A DNA stretch of 64,000 bases from an uncultured Paracoccaceae bacterium (GTDB taxonomy: Bacteria > Pseudomonadota > Alphaproteobacteria > Rhodobacterales > Rhodobacteraceae), in assembly GCA_947489705.1 (NCBI GenBank), contig CANLEQ010000006.1, forward strand, positions 62,001-126,000. The letters run 5' to 3'. Within the stretch, counting starts at the first letter, position 1. Each line of letters begins with the position of its first letter. The notes below the pieces were generated by a model that was not told where the DNA came from, did not search any database, and saw only the letters and a list, made by a program, of their open reading frames with translations. The position numbers were made by a program, and so were the translations under genes. Below are positions 8,448 through 17,030 of this stretch, in pieces.

Positions 8448-10694
8448 TCAGGTCGCCAGCAGATCCCTGGGGCGGATCGGGAACCGGCGGAACCGCTTGC
8501 CCGTGGCGTGGTGAATGGCATTGCCGATCGCGCCCACCGTTCCGGTGATGCCGATCTCTCCCACGCCCTTGATGCCGAGGGCGTTCACGTAAGCGTCGTC
8601 CTCGTGGACCGTGATGACCTCGAGGCCGCGCACGTCGGCATTCACCGGCACGCGGTATTCCGCAAGGTCCGCGTTGACGATCCGACCCGTCCGCCGGTCG
8701 TGCCGCGCCTCTTCGTGCAGCGCGAAGGAGATCCCCCAGATCATGCCGCCCTTGAGCTGGCTCTCGGCGAGCCGCGGGTTGATGATCCTCCCGGCCGCGA
8801 AGGCACCGACCAGTCGCGTCACGCGCATCTGACCGAGGTCCGGATCGACGCGGATCTCGGCAAAGACCGCCCCGTGCGAGTTCATCGCGTGCCGTTTGGC
8901 ATCCTCATCGGGGCGCGAGGCCTTGCCCGAGGCGACCAGCTCCGATTTTCCCGCGCGGGCGAGGATGTCGACCAGCGCATCGCTCCGCGTCTCGTCGCCC
9001 TCGACATGGAGCCGGCCGCCATGCGCGCGCAACCTGGCGTTTCCGGCGCCGAAGAGGGGCGAGTCGGGTTGCTCCGCCGCCATCTCGCCGAGTTGCCGGA
9101 TCACGTTTCCGCCCGCGGCATGAAGCGCGCCGCCGGCCGTCGCGGTATGACCCGACCCGCCCGCGACCCCACCGTCGGGCAGGGCGGAGTGACCGGACCG
9201 GAACTCCACGCTATCGAGGGGCAGGCCCAGACTGTCCGCCGCGATCTGCGCCAGCGACGTCCAGGCGCCCTGGCCCATATCCGCGGCCGAGGTCTCGACG
9301 ATCGCGGTGCCATCCGCGCGCAATGTGGCACGGGCCTCGGCGGCGAACATCGGCGAGGGGAAGAAGGCCGTGCCCATACCCCAGCCGACCAGCAATCCCG
9401 CCTCGTCGCGCATCTTTCCCGGTTCGCGGGGCCGATCCTTCCAGCCGAACGCCTCGGCCCCCCTGGCATAGCATTCCCGCAGCGCCTTGGAGGAATAGGG
9501 GCGTCCGGTGCCGGGCTCGGTCTCCGCGTAGTTCTTCAGTCGGAAGTCGAGCGGATCCATACCGGCGGCCTCCGCGATCTCGTCCACCGCGCATTCGAGC
9601 ACGGCGGATCCCGATGCCTCTCCCGGCGCGCGCATCGGCCCGGGCGTGCCGATGTCGAGCCGCACGCCGCGGTGCCGGGACCGTAGCGCCTTGGCCGCAT
9701 AGAGCCCCTGGCTTGCATTCGAGGCGGGTTCGAGGAACATCTCGAAGCTCGACGTAGCGGCGAGGTTCTCGTGGTCGATCACCGTCAGCGCGCCGTCGCC
9801 ATCCGCCCCGAGGCGGATCCGCTGGCGCGTCTGGCCGCGATGCCCGACCGGGCCGAACATCTGCTGCCGGGTAAGCATCAGCTTGACCGGACGTGCGAGG
9901 TCCCGCGCGGCGATGATGGCCAGAACGAGGGGCCCGTTGGGGATCGCCTTCGAGCCGAACCCGCCGCCGAGATAGGGGCTGCGCAGCGTCACGTTCTCGA
10001 CCGGGATGTCGAAGAGATAGGCATAGGCCGCGCAGGACATCGACAGGGCCTGGCTCGGCGTGTCGAGCAGCAGCCGGTCGCCGTCCCATTCCGCCACGAT
10101 CGCGTGGGTTTCCATGGCGTTGTGGTATTGCGGTGCGATCTCGTAGGTCGCGTCGATGGCGGTAGAGGCCGCCGCGTGGCCCGCCTCGGGATCGCCGTGA
10201 ACGACATCGCCCGGCGCCCCGAAGTCCGGCGTATCGATCCCGAAATCGGGCGCGTCGTCGAGGTCGGTGCGCGGCGGATCGGCCTCGTATGTCGCGGTCA
10301 CGAGGCGGGCGCCTTCCGTGGCGGCCTCGATCGTTTCGGCCACGACGAGGGCGACCGGCTGGCCGGCATAGCGCACGAGATCGTCCTGCAACACTTCGAT
10401 CGCGAACGAGAATCGCGTCGGCTTGGCCTCGGGATCGCCGGGGAGCGCGGGGCGGTTTGCGGGTGTGATGACCCGTATGACGCCGGGATGCGCCTCGGCG
10501 GCATCGGTGCGGAGGCTCGCGACGCGGCCCCGTGCGATGGTCGCGGGGACGTAGACGGCATGGAGCAGGCCCTCGCGCGCATTGTCGGCCGCGAAGGTTG
10601 CGGTGCCCGTGACCTTGGCAAGGCCGTCGCGGCGGGTCATCGGCTGCCCGGCATTGGAGCCGAAGCGGTCGGGGCGGGCAATCGTGTCAGACAT
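8448..10694 (-). CDS. molybdopterin-binding subunit of a xanthine dehydrogenase/aldehyde oxidoreductase-family enzyme (PaoC-like)
   Basis: A 748-residue large subunit carrying the molybdenum cofactor. It has the N-terminal KVTGTATFAAD signature, the LGGGFGSKA cofactor motif and, near the C-terminus, the GVGEIG motif whose glutamate is the catalytic base in this family. Such enzymes hydroxylate aldehydes or N-heterocycles, passing electrons through Fe-S and FAD subunits. Length and subunit order resemble E. coli PaoABC/YagTSR. It is last in the three-gene operon and its start overlaps the FAD subunit gene by 8 bp. No XdhC/PaoD-type maturation factor is adjacent, so that must come from elsewhere. 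Substrate not predictable; aldehydes are likeliest. Confidence 0.9.
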   Translation of the reverse strand: MSDTIARPDRFGSNAGQPMTRRDGLAKVTGTATFAADNAREGLLHAVYVPATIARGRVASLRTDAAEAHPGVIRVITPANRPALPGDPEAKPTRFSFAIEVLQDDLVRYAGQPVALVVAETIEAATEGARLVTATYEADPPRTDLDDAPDFGIDTPDFGAPGDVVHGDPEAGHAAASTAIDATYEIAPQYHNAMETHAIVAEWDGDRLLLDTPSQALSMSCAAYAYLFDIPVENVTLRSPYLGGGFGSKAIPNGPLVLAIIAARDLARPVKLMLTRQQMFGPVGHRGQTRQRIRLGADGDGALTVIDHENLAATSSFEMFLEPASNASQGLYAAKALRSRHRGVRLDIGTPGPMRAPGEASGSAVLECAVDEIAEAAGMDPLDFRLKNYAETEPGTGRPYSSKALRECYARGAEAFGWKDRPREPGKMRDEAGLLVGWGMGTAFFPSPMFAAEARATLRADGTAIVETSAADMGQGAWTSLAQIAADSLGLPLDSVEFRSGHSALPDGGVAGGSGHTATAGGALHAAGGNVIRQLGEMAAEQPDSPLFGAGNARLRAHGGRLHVEGDETRSDALVDILARAGKSELVASGKASRPDEDAKRHAMNSHGAVFAEIRVDPDLGQMRVTRLVGAFAAGRIINPRLAESQLKGGMIWGISFALHEEARHDRRTGRIVNADLAEYRVPVNADVRGLEVITVHEDDAYVNALGIKGVGEIGITGTVGAIGNAIHHATGKRFRRFPIRPRDLLAT

Positions 10695-11739
10695 GGGCGG
10701 GGGCCTCCAGGGCTCCGAAGGGAGAAGCGGGCAGGGCGGGCATCCGGTCCGGCGTGCCGGACGCTGCCATCTTCAGGGCGCGGATCGCCGTTCGCCGGGC
10801 GAGTTCGATCTTCCACGCATTGTCGTTCGACGGCGCGGCGCCTGCCGTCGCGGCGTCAGCGGCGCGCGCGAAGAGCGCATCGTCCGGCATCTGGCCGGCG
10901 AGCAGGTCCTCGGCCTCCTCGATCCGCCAGGGTTTCGCGGCGACGGAGCCGAGGGTCAGGCGGGCCGCACCGATCCGCGCGCCCTCCATCCTGAAGGCGG
11001 CGGCGGCCGAGACCAGCGCGAAGGCGTAGGATGTCCGCTCCCGCACCTTGAGATAGCGTGCGTGATGCGCGAAATCCGCGGCGCCGGGCGGCATATGCAG
11101 CGCCACGATCAGTTCGCCCGGCCGCAGCGCGGTCGCCTCGGACGGCGTATCGCCGGGCAGCATGTGAAACGCGGCGAGGGGCATCTCGCGGCCGCCATCG
11201 GGACCGGCGATCTCGACGGAGGCGTCGAGCGCGACCAGCGGGACGCAGAGATCCGATGGGTTCGTGGCGATGCAGGCCGGACTGTGCCCGAGGATCGCCA
11301 TGTTGTCGGCCGCCCCGCCTCTTGCATCGCAGCCGGCGCCCGGATCGCGGCGGTTGCAGGCCGCATGGGCGTCCATGAAATAGGCGCAGCGTGTATGCTG
11401 CACCAGATTGCCGCCCAGGGTCGCGGCATTGCGCAACTGGCCCGACGCGCCCGACAGAAGCGCCTCCGCGACCATCGGATAAGCCCGGAGAATCTCCGCA
11501 GCGCGCGCGAGGTCGGCATTGCGGACCAGCGCGCCGATCCGCGCACTGCCATCCGCGGCGACCTCGATCGCGCTGAGATCGGGCAGCCTGGTGATGTCGA
11601 TGACGCGGCCAGGCCGCAGCGCACCCGTCTTCATCAGGTCGACGAGGTTGGTGCCCCCGCCGAGATACGCTGCGCCGGGTTCCCATGCCGCGAGGGCCTC
11701 CGCGACCGAGTTCGGGCGGACGAAGTCGAAAGGTCTCAT
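10687..11739 (-). CDS. FAD-binding subunit of the molybdenum hydroxylase (PaoB-like, extra Cys cluster)
   Basis: A 350-residue medium subunit with the FAD loop LGGGTNLVDLMK near residue 35 and the second FAD motif TLGGNLVQHTRCAYF. A cysteine-rich insert follows (C-AYFMDAHAA-C-NRRDPGAG-C). Comparable cysteines in E. coli PaoB bind an additional [4Fe-4S] cluster absent from ordinary xanthine dehydrogenases. The ATG overlaps the stop of the Fe-S subunit gene by 4 bp. It should pass electrons from the [2Fe-2S] subunit to FAD and then to an unknown acceptor. Confidence 0.9.
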   Translation of the reverse strand: MRPFDFVRPNSVAEALAAWEPGAAYLGGGTNLVDLMKTGALRPGRVIDITRLPDLSAIEVAADGSARIGALVRNADLARAAEILRAYPMVAEALLSGASGQLRNAATLGGNLVQHTRCAYFMDAHAACNRRDPGAGCDARGGAADNMAILGHSPACIATNPSDLCVPLVALDASVEIAGPDGGREMPLAAFHMLPGDTPSEATALRPGELIVALHMPPGAADFAHHARYLKVRERTSYAFALVSAAAAFRMEGARIGAARLTLGSVAAKPWRIEEAEDLLAGQMPDDALFARAADAATAGAAPSNDNAWKIELARRTAIRALKMAASGTPDRMPALPASPFGALEAPAHV

Positions 11740-12233
11740 GCGGCGTCTCCCTTTTGCTCGGCATCCATGCGGCGCGTGGCGGACTGCACGGCCAGGGTGA
11801 TGCCGTGATAGGCGGCACAGCGGCAGATATTGCCGCTCATCCCCTCGCGAATGCGTTCGGGATCGTCCCCGGCCTCGCCCTCGAGGATCAGGCCGAGGGC
11901 CGACATGATCTGCCCCGGGGTGCAATAGCCGCACTGGAACCCGTCATTCTCGATGAATGCTGCCTGCACGGGGTGCAGCGCGTCATCCTGCGCGAGCCCC
12001 TCGATCGTCGTCACTTCCGCCCCGTCGAGCGTGGCGGCCAGTGTCAGGCAGGAATTCACCCTGCGCCCGTCGACGAGCACGGTGCAGGCGCCGCACTGGC
12101 CCCGATCGCAGCCCTTCTTGGTGCCGGACAGCCCGAGCCGTTCGCGCAGCAGGTCGAGAAGCGTCACGCGCGGATCGTCGAGCGCGATGTCGCGGGTCGT
12201 TCCGTTGATGGTCGTGCTGATCGAAAGCGACAT
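11736..12233 (-). CDS. [2Fe-2S] subunit of the molybdenum hydroxylase (PaoA-like, no Tat signal)
   Basis: A 165-residue small subunit. The plant-ferredoxin cluster cysteines are C42, C47, C50 and C62 (GCDRGQCGACTV); the second, all-helical domain binds its cluster with C101, C104, C137 and C139 (QCGYCTPG and NICRCAAYHG). The ATG at 12231-12233 has GGGGAA upstream. Unlike E. coli PaoA, which carries a twin-arginine signal and is periplasmic, this protein starts directly with the ferredoxin fold, so the complex is probably cytoplasmic. It is the first gene of the operon, driven by the promoter at 12341-12368. Confidence 0.92.
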   Translation of the reverse strand: MSLSISTTINGTTRDIALDDPRVTLLDLLRERLGLSGTKKGCDRGQCGACTVLVDGRRVNSCLTLAATLDGAEVTTIEGLAQDDALHPVQAAFIENDGFQCGYCTPGQIMSALGLILEGEAGDDPERIREGMSGNICRCAAYHGITLAVQSATRRMDAEQKGDAA

Positions 12234-12315
12234 GCATTCCCCTTTCGCAATATGTGCAGCCATGGCGCAGGACACTCGCCCTGAAGGGCGTCAGTCCCTA
12301 TGGTCCGTCATGACG

Positions 12316-12334
12316 GGCGGATCTCGGATCCGCC
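12316..12334. promoter_or_regulatory. 19-bp perfect inverted repeat in the aldehyde-oxidase/TetR divergent region
   Basis: GGCGGATC-TCG-GATCCGCC is a perfect 8-bp inverted repeat with a 3-bp spacer. It lies just downstream of the leftward -10 box, in the 5' leader of the molybdenum hydroxylase operon. It could be a second operator or an RNA hairpin. Outer bases TGGTCC (12301-12306) and GGACCA (12336-12341) also pair. Confidence 0.45.
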
Positions 12335-12340
12335 GGGACC

Positions 12341-12368
12341 ATTATACGGAGGGTGCCTCCGTTTGCAA
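12341..12368 (-). promoter_or_regulatory. promoter of the molybdenum hydroxylase operon with an embedded TetR-type operator
   Basis: On the minus strand TTGCAA (12363-12368) and a perfect TATAAT (12341-12346) are separated by 16 bp, a good sigma-70 promoter for the leftward operon. The spacer is filled by the palindrome ACGGAGG-GTG-CCTCCGT (12346-12362), whose size and symmetry are typical of TetR-family operators. A repressor bound here would block both this promoter and the start of the adjacent TetR gene, giving classic divergent control. The geometry is seen directly; the protein-site match is inferred. Confidence 0.65.
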
Positions 12369-12371
12369 GGG

Positions 12372-12956
12372 ATGCGTGCGCCGACCGTGGAAAACAGACA
12401 GAGGAAACCGCGCCGCGACGCGCTCGAGAACCGGGTTCGCCTGATCGAGGCGGCAAAGGAAATCCTGGGGCGGGGCGGCCCCGAGGCCAGCCTCGAAGCG
12501 GTGGCGCGGCGCGCCAATGTCGGTGTGGGCACGCTCTACCGTCATTTCCCGAACCGCGATGCGCTCTTTCACGCCGTCTACAGGCAGGAGATGGAGCAGC
12601 TCGTCGTGCGCGCCGAAGCCCTCGACGGCGCCGCCGACCCGTCCGGCGCGCTGCGGCAATGGCTGCATGCGAACGTGGCCCTCGTCGAGACCAAGCGTGG
12701 ATTGCTCGGGGCGCTGTCGGTCGTGCTCACGGACGAGGCGAAGGCCTCCTATGTCGATCTGTCGACCCGGTTGCACCGGGCGGTGAACCTGATGCTGCGC
12801 CAGGGCGCGGCCTCCGGTGCGCTGCGCGACGACGTTGTAGCCGAGGATCTGATCGAGACGATGTACGCGCTATGTTACGCGCAGCCGCCGGGCCCCGACT
12901 GGCGACGCCAGGTCCTGCGGCGCCTCGACATCTTTCTCGACGGGTTGCGTGCCTGA
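12372..12956 (+). CDS. TetR/AcrR-family transcriptional regulator
   Basis: About 194 residues. The N-terminal TetR helix-turn-helix is clear: LIEAAKEILGRGGPEASLEA followed by VARRANVGVGTLYRHFPNRD. The rest is the helical ligand-binding/dimerisation domain, with LYRHFPNRDALFHAVY and LLGALSVVLTDE. It is divergent from the molybdenum hydroxylase operon, with a TetR-like palindrome just upstream (12346-12362), so it probably represses that operon and itself. The start is uncertain: the ATG at 12372 has AAGGG too close in front, and an in-frame GTG at 12387 is an alternative. It may be read with the dehydrogenase gene 76 bp downstream. Confidence 0.88.
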   Translation: MRAPTVENRQRKPRRDALENRVRLIEAAKEILGRGGPEASLEAVARRANVGVGTLYRHFPNRDALFHAVYRQEMEQLVVRAEALDGAADPSGALRQWLHANVALVETKRGLLGALSVVLTDEAKASYVDLSTRLHRAVNLMLRQGAASGALRDDVVAEDLIETMYALCYAQPPGPDWRRQVLRRLDIFLDGLRA

Positions 12957-13032
12957 CGCGCAAGATGCGGGAACGGCTTGTGAAGATTTGGGCGAGGCGT
13001 TCAAATGGGCGCAGTCAGCGAAGGCCAGATCC

Positions 13033-14061
13033 ATGTCCGATAACAAACCGCTCGTCCTCAGCGCGCCGCATCCGCGATCGATCGACCTGATCTTCGACGA
13101 CGATCATGAACGCCGGCTCTTCGATCGCTACGAGGTGCTCGAGACCGAGCCGGACCGGATCGGCGACCTCGACGACGCGACGCTGGGACGGGTGCGCTAC
13201 ATCCTCGGACAACCCGCGATCCCCGAAGATCTGCTGGATCGGCTGTCCGCGCTCAGGTGCGTCTTCAACGTCGAATCGAACCTGCTCGACAACATGCCCT
13301 ATGACCGGCTGTTCGCCCGCGGCATCCATGTCGTCACGACCGGCGCCGTCTTCGCGCAACCTGTGGCGGAGCTCGGTCTGGCGATGGCGCTCAATCTGGC
13401 ACGCGGCATCGTCTCGGCCGATCGCGCCTTTCGGGAGGGACGCGAGATCTGGGGCGGCGAAAGCAACGCGGCCGCGCGGACCCTGAGTGAAAGCGACATC
13501 GGCATCATCGGCTTCGGCGACCTGGGGCGTGCGCTTCGCCGGGTGCTGAGCGGATTTCGCGCCCGGATCAGGGTCTACGATCCCTGGCTGCCGCCCTCCG
13601 TCCTGCGCGATCACGATGTCGCACCGGCCTCGCTCGACGAGGTTCTCGAACTCAGCGAGACGATCTTCGTCGTCGCGGCCGTCACGAGCGAGAACGCAGA
13701 ACTGCTCGACGCGGCCGCGCTCGCGCGGATTCCCGACGGGGCCGGCCTCGTCCTGCTCAGCCGCGCCGGCATCGTGGATTTCGACGCGCTGGTCTCCGAA
13801 GTGGCGTCGGGCCGGATCGGCGCGGCAAGCGATGTCTTTCCCGAAGAGCCGCTGCCGCTCTCGCATCCCGTCAGGCAGGTTGAGGGCTTCATCCGGTCGG
13901 CGCACCGGGCCGGTGCCCTCGACAGCGCCTTCAAGAAGATGGGCGAGATGGTGCTCGAGGACATGGCCCTGCTGGATCGGGATCTACCGCCGCAACGTTG
14001 CAAGCGGGCCGAGCGCGAAACGGTCGGCCGGATGCGGTCCAGGCCCGTCTCGATCAACTAG
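13033..14061 (+). CDS. D-isomer-specific 2-hydroxyacid dehydrogenase family protein
   Basis: A 342-residue NAD-dependent oxidoreductase of the D-2-hydroxyacid dehydrogenase fold. The dinucleotide motif GIIGFGDLGRALRR is near residues 155-170. The usual catalytic trio is recognisable: Arg in LLSRAGIVD, Glu in FPEEPLP and His in RSAHRAGAL. Family members interconvert 2-oxo acids and D-2-hydroxy acids, for example phosphoglycerate, glyoxylate or hydroxypyruvate. The start is the ATG at 13033. It lies between the TetR gene and a sugar ABC operon; either could share its physiology. Substrate unknown. Confidence 0.85.
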   Translation: MSDNKPLVLSAPHPRSIDLIFDDDHERRLFDRYEVLETEPDRIGDLDDATLGRVRYILGQPAIPEDLLDRLSALRCVFNVESNLLDNMPYDRLFARGIHVVTTGAVFAQPVAELGLAMALNLARGIVSADRAFREGREIWGGESNAAARTLSESDIGIIGFGDLGRALRRVLSGFRARIRVYDPWLPPSVLRDHDVAPASLDEVLELSETIFVVAAVTSENAELLDAAALARIPDGAGLVLLSRAGIVDFDALVSEVASGRIGAASDVFPEEPLPLSHPVRQVEGFIRSAHRAGALDSAFKKMGEMVLEDMALLDRDLPPQRCKRAERETVGRMRSRPVSIN

Positions 14062-14245
14062 GGCGGGACTGAAGGACCTCACGGGGGTCGTTTCGGCGGC
14101 GACACCCACGGCGTGCGGCTTGTTTTCGTTGACAGATCTGTGAGCGGAGCCGCATATTTGCGATGATCGAGCACGTTCGGTGGACCCTCCCGGGAGGGGG
14201 AGGGACCGGCCGCTCGATCAGGTCCGAAGTGGGAGGAGACCCCGG

Positions 14246-15187
14246 ATGACTTTCTTTGCTTCAATGCGATTCGTTGCACCCATCGTCGTGGCTGCCGCGT
14301 TCGCCTCGACCCCCGCGAAGGCTCAGGATCTGACGATCATGACGTCGGTCCCTTCGCTCGGTTTCCCGTTTTTCGTCCACATGGAAAACGAGCTCAAGAA
14401 ATCCGCGGAAGGGCTGGGCGGGGTCACCGTCACGACCTCCGACGGCCAGAACTCGGCCCCCAAGCAGACCGCGGACATCGAGGCCGGGATCGTGAACGGC
14501 GTCGACGGCATCGTCATCTCGCCGCTCGATTCGGTTGCGATGGCCCCGGCGGTGCGACAGGCCGTCGAGCATGGTATCCCCGTGATCACGGTCGACAGGT
14601 CGGTCTCGGATGTCGATGTGCTGGCGCATTTCGGGGCGGACAACGTCAAGGGCGGCGAGGCGCAGGCGGAACTGATCCAGGAACTGTTCCCCGACGGGGC
14701 GCGCATGGTCAACCTGCAGGGCCAACCGGGATCGAGCCCGGCGATCGACCGGAACCAGGGTTTGCACAACGTCTTCGACGGCATGGAGAATTACGAGTTC
14801 GTCGCCGAGCAGACCGCGAATTTCGCACGCGAGGAAGGCGCCAGCGTCACCGAAGCGATCCTCGCCGGCCTCGACACGCCGCCCGACGTGATCGTCGCCG
14901 CGAATGACGACATGGCGCTGGGGGCCATGCAGGTCGTGGAGGAGCGGGGCCTCGATATCGCGATCATCGGCTTCGACGCGCTGCCCGAGGCGCTGGCGGC
15001 CGTGCGGGACGGGGGGCTCACCGCCACGATCGAGCAGATGCCGGGTGGCCAGAGCGCGCAGGCGATGGAAGCGATGGTCGCCTATCTTCGCGACGGTGTG
15101 GAGCCCGAGAAGGTCACGCTCCTCGAGCCCTTCACCGTGACCCAGGACAATCTCGACAAGGCCGAACGCCTCGGCGAACTGAATTGA
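14246..15187 (+). CDS. periplasmic sugar-binding protein of a ribose/fructose-type ABC importer
   Basis: A 313-residue RbsB-like (type I periplasmic-binding fold) protein. A Sec signal peptide covers about residues 1-27 (APIVVAAAFASTPAKA then QD). Typical family segments follow: DIEAGIVNGVDGIVISPLDS, GIPVITVDR, and IVAANDDMALGAMQV with IIGFDALPEA. GGGAGGAG precedes the ATG. The gene order binding protein, permease, ATPase matches the rhizobial FrcBCA fructose importer, but sugar specificity cannot be read from the sequence. A stem-loop lies directly after the stop codon. Confidence 0.88.
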   Translation: MTFFASMRFVAPIVVAAAFASTPAKAQDLTIMTSVPSLGFPFFVHMENELKKSAEGLGGVTVTTSDGQNSAPKQTADIEAGIVNGVDGIVISPLDSVAMAPAVRQAVEHGIPVITVDRSVSDVDVLAHFGADNVKGGEAQAELIQELFPDGARMVNLQGQPGSSPAIDRNQGLHNVFDGMENYEFVAEQTANFAREEGASVTEAILAGLDTPPDVIVAANDDMALGAMQVVEERGLDIAIIGFDALPEALAAVRDGGLTATIEQMPGGQSAQAMEAMVAYLRDGVEPEKVTLLEPFTVTQDNLDKAERLGELN

Positions 15188-15194
15188 GCCGGAG

Positions 15195-15220
15195 CCGCCG
15201 GGGCGTCATGTCCCCGGCGG
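15195..15220 (+). other. intercistronic stem-loop after the sugar-binding protein gene
   Basis: CCGCCGGGG and CCCCGGCGG form a 9-bp stem with an 8-base loop, followed by TTTC, starting 8 bp after the stop codon. Such hairpins behind binding-protein genes usually stabilise the upstream mRNA or partly terminate, giving excess binding protein. The ATG at 15208 lies in the loop, which argues against it as the permease start. Confidence 0.6.
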
Positions 15221-15252
15221 TTTCAGGATCTGCCGGGCGGAAAGGCGCGACA

Positions 15253-16260
15253 TTGGCACATTCGACGACGAAACCGCGAGTCGACGCGGTCGATTTCGCG
15301 GCGCAATACGCCGCCTTCATCTTTCTCGTGTTGCTCGTGATCGCCTTCGCATTGCTGCAGCCGAATTTCCTGAACCCCTTCAACCTGCTCAATATCCTGC
15401 GGCAGGTCTCGATATCGGGTTTGATCGCGATCGGGATGACCTTCGTCATCCTGACGGCCGGCATCGACCTTTCCGTGGGCTCGCTCGTCGCGCTCTGCGG
15501 GTTGGCCGGCGCCTATGTGAGCAAGGGTGGCCTCGAGAGCCGCTTCGCGATCGGCGCGGCGGAACAGGCGGGCAACCCGGTCTGGATGGCCGCCGCCGTG
15601 GCGATCTGCGTCGGCATGATGGCAGGCGCGCTCCAGGGTCTCGCGATCACGCGGCTGCGCGTTCCGGCCTTCGTCGTGACACTGGGCGGGCTTTCGGCAT
15701 GGCGCGGGGCAGCACTTCTCCTGAGCAACGGCGGCCCGATCAGCGGGTTCTCCCCTGACTATACGTGGTGGGGCCAGGGTAGGATCTGGACGATTCCCGT
15801 ACCGGTCATCCTCTTCGTCGTCGCCGCGATCCTTGCGCATGTCGTGCTCCGCTACACGCGGTTCGGGCTCCACGTCTATGCCGTGGGTGGCAACGCGGCC
15901 GCCGCGACGCTCAACACCATCCCGACCCGGAAGGTGATCTTCCTCGTCTATGTCGTGGTCGGGTTCTTCTGCGGCCTGGCCTCTTTCATCCTGTCGGCGC
16001 GGCTGAACTCGGCCGAGGCCGTCGCGGGCCTCGGTCTGGAGCTCGACGTGATCGCGGCGGTGGTCATCGGCGGTACGTCCCTCTTCGGCGGCACCGGCAC
16101 GATCTTCGGCACGGTCTGCGGCGCGCTTCTGATCGGGGTGCTGCGCAACGGGCTTGTCCTTTTGAACGTCTCGTCCTTCGTCCAGCAGATCGTGATCGGG
16201 GTCATCCTCGTTCTCGCGGTCGCGATCGACCAGGCGGCCCTCGCGCGGAGGGGACGCTGA
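15253..16260 (+). CDS. ABC sugar importer permease (RbsC/FrcC-like)
   Basis: A 335-residue hydrophobic protein with about 8-10 transmembrane segments. It has family hallmarks of ribose-type permeases: IGMTFVILTAGIDLSVGS near residue 55 and the C-terminal DVIAAVVIGGTSLFGGTGTI. It forms the membrane channel of the importer with the flanking binding protein and ATPase. The start is taken as TTG at 15253: AAGG lies 8 bases upstream and the protein then begins shortly before the first membrane helix. The ATG at 15208 is in a hairpin loop and the TTG at 15184 overlaps the previous stop. The end overlaps the ATPase start by one base. Confidence 0.88.
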   Translation: MAHSTTKPRVDAVDFAAQYAAFIFLVLLVIAFALLQPNFLNPFNLLNILRQVSISGLIAIGMTFVILTAGIDLSVGSLVALCGLAGAYVSKGGLESRFAIGAAEQAGNPVWMAAAVAICVGMMAGALQGLAITRLRVPAFVVTLGGLSAWRGAALLLSNGGPISGFSPDYTWWGQGRIWTIPVPVILFVVAAILAHVVLRYTRFGLHVYAVGGNAAAATLNTIPTRKVIFLVYVVVGFFCGLASFILSARLNSAEAVAGLGLELDVIAAVVIGGTSLFGGTGTIFGTVCGALLIGVLRNGLVLLNVSSFVQQIVIGVILVLAVAIDQAALARRGR

Positions 16261-17003
16261 TGCAGCCGCTTCTCCAGCTCACCGGGATAAACAAGCGCTT
16301 CGGCGCCATCGAGGCGCTTGCGGGCATCGACATTTCGCTGGGCCACGGCGAGGTCGTGGGCCTGATGGGCGACAACGGCGCGGGCAAGTCCACCCTCGTC
16401 AAGATCGTCGCCGGCAACTTCGCGCCGTCGAGCGGCGAGATGGTGCTCGACGGAGAGCCCGTGCGGTTCGACGGCCCCCTCGCGGCGCGCAATGCGGGGA
16501 TCGAGGTCGTCTATCAGGACCTCGCACTTTGCGACAATCTCAGCGCGTCGCTCAACATCTTCCTAGGGCGCGAGGTCACCCGCAAGGTCGGGCCGTTCCG
16601 GTTCCTCGACCGTCGCGCCATGGCGCGACGCGCGGCCGAACTCTTCTCGGAACTCAAGACCAACACAGTTCCGGGCGACCTCGTGAAGTCCATGTCCGGC
16701 GGCCAGAGGCAGGCGGTCGCCATCGCCCGGACCCGGCTGGCCGATCCCAAGATCGTGCTGATGGACGAGCCGACAGCCGCGATCAGCGTCCGGCAGGTCG
16801 CCGAGGTCCTCGAACTGATCCGGACGCTGTCGCGCGCGGGGCACACGGTGGTCCTGATCAGCCACCGGATGCCGGATGTATTCTCGATCTGCGACAGGGT
16901 GATCGTCCTGCGTCGCGGCACCAAGGTGGCCGACAAGCCGGTCGCCGCGACCTCGCCCGAGGAAGTGACCGGCCTGATCACCGGCGCCATCGAGACGGCG
17001 TGA
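16260..17003 (+). CDS. ABC sugar importer ATPase, single-domain (FrcA-like)
   Basis: A 247-residue ATPase. Walker A is GDNGAGKST near residue 39, the signature motif is MSGGQRQAVAIAR, and Walker B is IVLMDEPTAAISV. Ribose-type importers often use a double-length ATPase; this one has a single nucleotide-binding domain, as in FrcA, so it would work as a homodimer. The TGATG junction with the permease gene implies translational coupling. The operon ends here, facing the leftward cluster after 27 bp. Confidence 0.9.
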   Translation: MQPLLQLTGINKRFGAIEALAGIDISLGHGEVVGLMGDNGAGKSTLVKIVAGNFAPSSGEMVLDGEPVRFDGPLAARNAGIEVVYQDLALCDNLSASLNIFLGREVTRKVGPFRFLDRRAMARRAAELFSELKTNTVPGDLVKSMSGGQRQAVAIARTRLADPKIVLMDEPTAAISVRQVAEVLELIRTLSRAGHTVVLISHRMPDVFSICDRVIVLRRGTKVADKPVAATSPEEVTGLITGAIETA

Positions 17004-17030
17004 TTCGATCCGCAGGCGGGTGCGCGGCTC

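Noticed and set aside
12353-13090. A second rightward frame overlapping the TetR gene
   Set aside because: Out-of-frame shadow; the translation is Arg/Ala/Gly-rich, while the TetR frame has a complete helix-turn-helix.
15208-15252. ATG at 15208 as the start of the sugar permease
   Set aside because: It lies in the loop of a 9-bp intercistronic hairpin. The TTG at 15253 has AAGG at good spacing and lies closer to the first membrane helix.
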